This document shows positions 14,145 to 18,055 of a stretch of 18,055 nt of DNA, one piece after another; the stretch's first letter is position 1, and every line of letters starts with the position of its first letter. The notes under the pieces are model-generated. The model was given only the letters and a program-made list of their open reading frames with translations, did not search any database and was not told the origin of the DNA. The translations under genes were made by a program, and so were the position numbers. Origin of the DNA: JBNKFQ01 sp050289385 (GTDB lineage Bacteria > Pseudomonadota > Gammaproteobacteria > Pseudomonadales > Porticoccaceae); the NCBI GenBank assembly GCA_050289385.1, contig JBNKFQ010000057.1, positions 1 through 18,055 on the forward strand, written 5' to 3'.

Positions 14145-16661
14145 ATGATGCTAAATAGAACGATTAAATGTTTGATGGGGGCGGGTGCGCTGGTGATCGC
14201 TACGGCGTTATCGGCACAAGAAGATAATATGTCAAAATACAGGGAAATAAACTTGCAAGCCCAGCCACTTTCCGAGGCGCTTACGTTAGTAGCTGACGAA
14301 TTCGGGTTGCAAATAGGGTTTTTCTCGGAAATAGCTGATGGAACCAATTCGCCAGAATTGACAGGTCGTTACACCGCAGATCAGGTGTTTGCGACCTTGT
14401 TAAAAAACACAGGGCTAAAATATACATATTCGGGTGATTCGTTAGTTGCTATACAGGGAGACAGAAGTTCATCCTCTTCCCAAAGCAGAAGATCTGAAAA
14501 TGACAAGGAAAATAATTTGCGCAACAAAATGATAGAAGAGGTGGTAGTTACCGCTAATAAAAGAGAGCAAAGTATCCAGGATGTACCATTAAGCATCTCT
14601 GCTTTTGGTAAAGATGAAATTGAAAAGAAAAACCTGGTGGATATGGACGATTATCTGCGCACAATGCCCGGCGTAAACATGATCGATATGGGGGCTGGGC
14701 GCAACGCCATTTTTGTAAGGGGTGTTGCAGCCGATCCGCAGTTTGAAGACAGAACTGTAGGAGTTTATTTTGGTGAAATTCCTGTAAGTGTTCTGTCTAT
14801 GGAAGGTGGCGCTGCTGATTTCAAGATGGTTGACATACAGCGCGTAGAAGTTTTGCGAGGGCCCCAGGGGACTCTTTACGGCTCCGGCTCTATGGGCGGT
14901 ACAGTACGTGTTATTCCAAACAGCCCCAATCTTTCAGAGCTGGAAGGAAGTGTCGAGGGTATGTTTTCCAACACTGGCAAAAGAGGTGGGAATAATGGCA
15001 TGGCTCAAGGAGTAATCAATATTCCCGTGGTTGAAGATGTATTCGCCATTCGGGCTGTCGCTTATCAGTATGAGAACAGCGGTTATGTAGACAATATCGC
15101 CACCAGCGCGAAAGCTGCCGTTGGGGAAGCGACAGGCGCCGTTTTTGTGGAACAAGACGAAGTGGGTAGCGACACGACCACCGGATTCCGTGCGTCTGCT
15201 CTGTGGCAGATTAATGAAGATCTGGATGTGACTTATAGCTACGCCACGCAAGAAGTTGATGCTGACGGACGTCATGGCGTTAACCTGACTCTGGACGATT
15301 ACCAGCAGGCACGTTTCTCTACACCATATGGCAACGAATTTCTGCTGGATGACGTAGAAACTCATAATATAGTAATTAAATATGATTTAAGTTGGGGCAG
15401 TTTGCAATCATCTTCGTCTTGGGTGCAGTATGAAGGGCTTACCAATCGAAACTTTCTTGGAACTTTTTGGGAGGCTATTCCCGTTTCATCTCATCATGGA
15501 ACCGATAATAAATCTTTTGTCGAAGAGATCCGTCTCACCTCCAGTTTGGACGGTCCAGTTCAATTTGTGGCGGGTTTATACTATGAAAAACTGGAAAAGT
15601 GGTTTTTCAGCAGTAACAATTGGGGTGGTGACCCGGCTTTGAGTGAAAGTTTTGGGTTTGGTGTAAATTCGACTGCACTGGGTGAGATTTATATAGATGA
15701 GGTTATCAAGCAAAAGGCCATATTTTCAGAAATTAGTTACGCGATTACTGAACAGCTTGGCTTGACTATTGGCGGTCGTTTTTATGAATATGACCGGGAG
15801 TCATCAACAACAAGTGACGGTGAAAGTTTCTTTACACTCGGGTTTGAAGATCAATATATACAAGCTGACAATAGTGGTGATTCGCTAAAAGTTAATTTGT
15901 CTTATTCTCCAAATGAAGACAAGATGTTTTATGTGCAATGGAGTGAAGGTTTTCGGTTGGGAAAGCCCCTGCCGCCACCGCCATCGTTTTGTGATGTGGA
16001 TTCTGATGGTATACACGATGATTTGGGTATTCCGTTCCCAAGCCAGTTGGACTCGGATTTCCTGGAAAACTTCGAAGTAGGCTCCAAACTGTCTTTCGCT
16101 GATGGCCGCTTGTCTGTCAACGCATCTGTTTACCACATTAAATGGGATGGAATACCTATTCAGGTCGGTGTTTTTTCCCCCTGTGGCACCGGTGTGCAGT
16201 TGAATGCAGGTAGCGCTTCATCCCAGGGCTTCGAGCTGGAAAGTACCTGGTACGCAACAGAAAGTCTGCGCATGGATGTTGGCGCATCGTATATCAGTAC
16301 GGAGTTGGGAGTGGATGTACCCGGTGGCAACAAGGGCGATCGACTCCCCGGGTCACCCGAATACAATTTTAATATCGGCGTGCAGTACGACTTTGATTTG
16401 GCAGAGCGTCAGGCGTATATCCGCAGTGACTACGCTTACGTGGGAGGATTTTACAATAACTTTCCTCAAGTGGGAGCAGCGGCGGGTGATTACAGTCAGG
16501 TTAATGTGAAGGCTGGTATGAACCTTGATAAAGCCCATATTGCCCTGTTTATCAATAATCTACTGGACGAAGACGCGTTGACCTGGGTGGATGCATTCCC
16601 CCCCACTGCACATCAGATGCGTCCGCGTACGGTCGGTTTTAATGTGGGATACCGATTCTAG
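14145..16661 (+). CDS. TonB-dependent outer-membrane receptor with STN signalling domain
   Basis: An 838-aa outer-membrane transporter and signal receptor. From the ATG at 14145 (AGAGA 6 nt upstream; an ATG at 14148 is equally possible) it has a signal peptide ending near TALSAQ (about 24), an STN domain (about 33-104, INLQAQPLSEALTLVADEF to YSGDSLVAIQ), a Ser-rich linker (105-129), a TonB-box region EEVVVTA (131-137), a plug (about 145-260, including VEVLRGPQGTLYGSGSMGGT) and a barrel ending in phenylalanine (GFNVGYRF). The STN domain couples ligand binding to the FecR/FecI pair just upstream. The plug/barrel style (EEVVVTANKREQSIQDVPLS) is widespread in marine gammaproteobacteria and does not reveal the substrate. 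No siderophore, haem or polysaccharide gene lies nearby to help. A strong terminator follows. Confidence 0.95.
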   Translation: MMLNRTIKCLMGAGALVIATALSAQEDNMSKYREINLQAQPLSEALTLVADEFGLQIGFFSEIADGTNSPELTGRYTADQVFATLLKNTGLKYTYSGDSLVAIQGDRSSSSSQSRRSENDKENNLRNKMIEEVVVTANKREQSIQDVPLSISAFGKDEIEKKNLVDMDDYLRTMPGVNMIDMGAGRNAIFVRGVAADPQFEDRTVGVYFGEIPVSVLSMEGGAADFKMVDIQRVEVLRGPQGTLYGSGSMGGTVRVIPNSPNLSELEGSVEGMFSNTGKRGGNNGMAQGVINIPVVEDVFAIRAVAYQYENSGYVDNIATSAKAAVGEATGAVFVEQDEVGSDTTTGFRASALWQINEDLDVTYSYATQEVDADGRHGVNLTLDDYQQARFSTPYGNEFLLDDVETHNIVIKYDLSWGSLQSSSSWVQYEGLTNRNFLGTFWEAIPVSSHHGTDNKSFVEEIRLTSSLDGPVQFVAGLYYEKLEKWFFSSNNWGGDPALSESFGFGVNSTALGEIYIDEVIKQKAIFSEISYAITEQLGLTIGGRFYEYDRESSTTSDGESFFTLGFEDQYIQADNSGDSLKVNLSYSPNEDKMFYVQWSEGFRLGKPLPPPPSFCDVDSDGIHDDLGIPFPSQLDSDFLENFEVGSKLSFADGRLSVNASVYHIKWDGIPIQVGVFSPCGTGVQLNAGSASSQGFELESTWYATESLRMDVGASYISTELGVDVPGGNKGDRLPGSPEYNFNIGVQYDFDLAERQAYIRSDYAYVGGFYNNFPQVGAAAGDYSQVNVKAGMNLDKAHIALFINNLLDEDALTWVDAFPPTAHQMRPRTVGFNVGYRF

Positions 16662-16685
16662 ATTCAACGAATAAAACTGACACGG

Positions 16686-16717
16686 AAATCGGCTGGCTTG
16701 ATGCCAGCCGATTTTTT
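16686..16717 (+). terminator. Rho-independent terminator of the TonB receptor gene
   Basis: A perfect 12-bp stem (16686-16697 with 16703-16714, core CGGCTGGC/GCCAGCCG) with loop TTGAT and a run of six T (16712-16717) begins 25 bp after the receptor stop codon. It closes the sigma/anti-sigma/receptor unit. Confidence 0.92.
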
Positions 16718-16752
16718 GGGGGAAAGCTGGACTCTCCGTTGGCGTGTCGATC

Positions 16753-16780
16753 TTGCCGGGCAATACTATGCTGCGATAAA
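16753..16780 (+). promoter_or_regulatory. Candidate promoter of the DUF3667 gene
   Basis: TTGCCG (16753-16758) and GATAAA (16775-16780) are separated by 16 bp, and TGC directly precedes the -10, an extended -10 arrangement. It lies 20 bp before the ATG and after the terminator, so the gene probably has its own short-leader transcript. Confidence 0.4.
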
Positions 16781-16799
16781 TGGAACTGTTTGCTAAGCT

Positions 16800-17750
16800 A
16801 TGTCCATGAATAATAAGAAGCCAGATGCTCAAGCCCTGAAGACATCACCGAATCCGGGAGTTTGTCAGAACTGTAGTTCTGTTTTGCAGGGGCATTACTG
16901 CCACAATTGCGGGCAGGATTCTCGTGAGCATTCGCGGTTTCTGGGGTCGGTACTGCTTGACTTGCTCGATAATCTGCTGAGTTACGACTCCAGGGTCAAC
17001 CGCACGCTTGTTCCCCTGTTGATCAAACCGGGGTATTTGAGTAATGAATACATAGCGGGTCGTCGCGTACGCTACATCAACCCTTTCCGTTTGTACCTGT
17101 TTGCCAGTGTTATTTATTTTCTTTTGCTTTCGGTTTCAGGGCAATTTGTTGCTGTGGACAGCAGCAATATTGCCGGTGTGTCAGAGTCCGGGTCTGAACA
17201 AGTTACAACAGATAATCAGGTTGTTTTGCCTGATGCGGACAACGATATTCAGGTCGATCTGTCCCCGCAAATGCAAGATATCGAGGTGTGGCTTACCGAT
17301 AAAATAAAAAAGCTGGATAACGTGGGGTCAGAAAAATTTTCGAGGCTGGTTATGGATTCCATACCGCCAATAATGTTGCTTTTATTGCCTGTTTTGGCGC
17401 TGATCCTGAAGCTTGTTTTTTTCCGTTCTGGTAAAAATGGCAAAGTGTATTACGTTGAGCATTTTGTTGTTGTTTTGCATTCTCAAAGCTTCCTTTTTAT
17501 TTTGTTTTCCTTGTTGCAGTTTCTGACAATAGTATTTTCCATGTTAGAGGGTAGCCAGTGGCTGGTTACCTTTGCCAGCTTCGTGGCAGTTTGTTGGGCA
17601 CTGATTTATATCTTTTTAATGCTAAGGCGTGTTTACGGGCAATCCCGTTTTATCACTGCAGTTAAATATCTGGTTCTGCTTTTTACCTACGCCGGACTGG
17701 CGTTGTTACTCACGCTGCTGGCCTTAGCCTGGAATATTGTAAAAATCTAG
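16800..17750 (+). CDS. DUF3667 family membrane protein with N-terminal zinc ribbon
   Basis: A 316-aa inner-membrane protein of unknown function. The N-terminus carries a zinc ribbon with Cys22, Cys25, Cys34 and Cys37 (CQNCSSVLQGHYCHNCGQD). It is followed by the family signature LLSYDSRVNRTLVPLLIKPG and EYIAGRRVRYINPFRLYLF, which I recognise as DUF3667. About five membrane segments follow: near 95-115, 188-210, 224-250, 255-278 and 285-314. A polar, acidic, probably non-cytoplasmic loop (about 120-185) lies between the first two. It starts with ATG at 16800 (another in-frame ATG is two codons on); the ribosome site is weak. It stands alone after the receptor terminator, so I infer no functional link with the upstream genes. 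No biochemical role is known to me for this family. Confidence 0.85.
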   Translation: MSMNNKKPDAQALKTSPNPGVCQNCSSVLQGHYCHNCGQDSREHSRFLGSVLLDLLDNLLSYDSRVNRTLVPLLIKPGYLSNEYIAGRRVRYINPFRLYLFASVIYFLLLSVSGQFVAVDSSNIAGVSESGSEQVTTDNQVVLPDADNDIQVDLSPQMQDIEVWLTDKIKKLDNVGSEKFSRLVMDSIPPIMLLLLPVLALILKLVFFRSGKNGKVYYVEHFVVVLHSQSFLFILFSLLQFLTIVFSMLEGSQWLVTFASFVAVCWALIYIFLMLRRVYGQSRFITAVKYLVLLFTYAGLALLLTLLALAWNIVKI

Positions 17751-17759
17751 CCGGTGTGG

Positions 17760-17775
17760 ACTCACGAAAGTGAGT
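17760..17775. other. Small GAAA-tetraloop hairpin after the DUF3667 gene
   Basis: ACTCAC-GAAA-GTGAGT forms a perfect 6-bp stem with a stable GNRA loop, 9 bp after the stop codon. No T-run follows, so it would be at best a weak or processing-type 3' end. The next gene starts 52 bp further on. Confidence 0.4.
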
Positions 17776-17827
17776 TGCGGTCTTCTGCAAGCAAGATTCA
17801 AAAAAGCAGGTGCTTTCTGTGATATAA

Positions 17828-18055
17828 ATGTTTGCCAGGGTACAATGGATATTCGGCATCGGTCCTTTGCTGATTATGTATGGTGTCATTACCTTAGAGC
17901 TGTTGGCCTTCGATAAACGTTTGGCGGGTACAAAACCGGAATCTGACAAATCGGACTCCGCTGATATGGATACCAAAGTCACGGTGGCTGTTCAAAACAG
18001 CGACGGTAATCTGGTGCGAACGTTTAAGGCGCCGGTCACCCAGGGAATAAATAGA
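17828..18055 (+). CDS. Membrane-anchored hypothetical protein, 3' end cut by window edge
   Basis: The frame is open for 76 codons from an ATG at 17828 to the last base. An in-frame TAA lies directly before the ATG, so no longer upstream start exists. Residues about 7-27 (WIFGIGPLLIMYGVITLELL) form a membrane anchor or uncleaved signal sequence. A charged linker (KPESDKSDSADMD) follows, and then KVTVAVQNSDGNLVRTFKAP and TQGINR. That last part resembles the FlgD-like/beta-sandwich segment (hydrophobic strand, D-x-x-G-N-x-V-R-T, then G-x-N-R) found at the C-terminus of some extracellular repeat proteins and glycosidase-like proteins. I do not recognise the gene. No clear ribosome site precedes it, so the start is uncertain. 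Confidence 0.5.
   Translation, partial: MFARVQWIFGIGPLLIMYGVITLELLAFDKRLAGTKPESDKSDSADMDTKVTVAVQNSDGNLVRTFKAPVTQGINR

Overview
The window reads as chromosomal DNA of a halotolerant, probably marine gammaproteobacterium. This is an inference from gene content: a full ectoine/5-hydroxyectoine operon with its own aspartokinase, a MarR-type EctR regulator, a long PutA lacking a DNA-binding domain, a PepQ/OPAA-type prolidase, and a FecI/FecR/TonB-receptor trio with an STN signalling domain. No rRNA, tRNA, transposase, integrase or CRISPR array was seen. Coding density is high and gene order looks native.

Region 1 (1-5257, minus strand) is the ectoine operon, transcribed ectA, ectB, ectC, ectD, a DksA/TraR-like zinc-finger gene, then ask_ect, which runs off the left edge. 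Aspartokinase feeds aspartate-semialdehyde into the pathway, EctB transaminates it with glutamate, EctA acetylates the product, EctC cyclises it to ectoine and EctD hydroxylates ectoine. Two things are unusual. A DksA-like gene sits inside the operon. The 3' end of ectD is a 21-bp tandem repeat that encodes a His/Asp/Arg-rich protein tail and also copies the ribosome-binding site and start codon of the DksA-like gene.

Region 2 (5258-5526) is the divergent control region between ectA and ectR. It holds two 18-bp pseudopalindromes of the EctR-operator type, each touching a candidate ectA -10 box, and a nested inverted repeat directly upstream of the ectR -10.

Region 3 (5527-12063) holds ectR (plus) converging on an Lrp/AsnC regulator (minus), then divergently pepQ and putA. 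PepQ releases proline from X-Pro dipeptides and PutA oxidises proline to glutamate. Glutamate is the amino donor of EctB, so proline breakdown and ectoine synthesis are neighbours both on the map and in metabolism. The putA leader can fold so that its Shine-Dalgarno sequence lies in a stem.

Region 4 (12064-16717) is a cell-surface signalling cassette: FecI-like ECF sigma factor, FecR-like anti-sigma/sensor (4-bp overlap with the sigma gene), and a TonB-dependent receptor with STN domain, closed by a strong intrinsic terminator. A near-identical 20-bp element precedes both the sigma gene and the receptor gene, with a second short match at the same distance downstream.

Region 5 (16718-18055) holds a DUF3667 membrane protein with an N-terminal zinc ribbon and the start of an unidentified membrane-anchored protein cut by the right edge.
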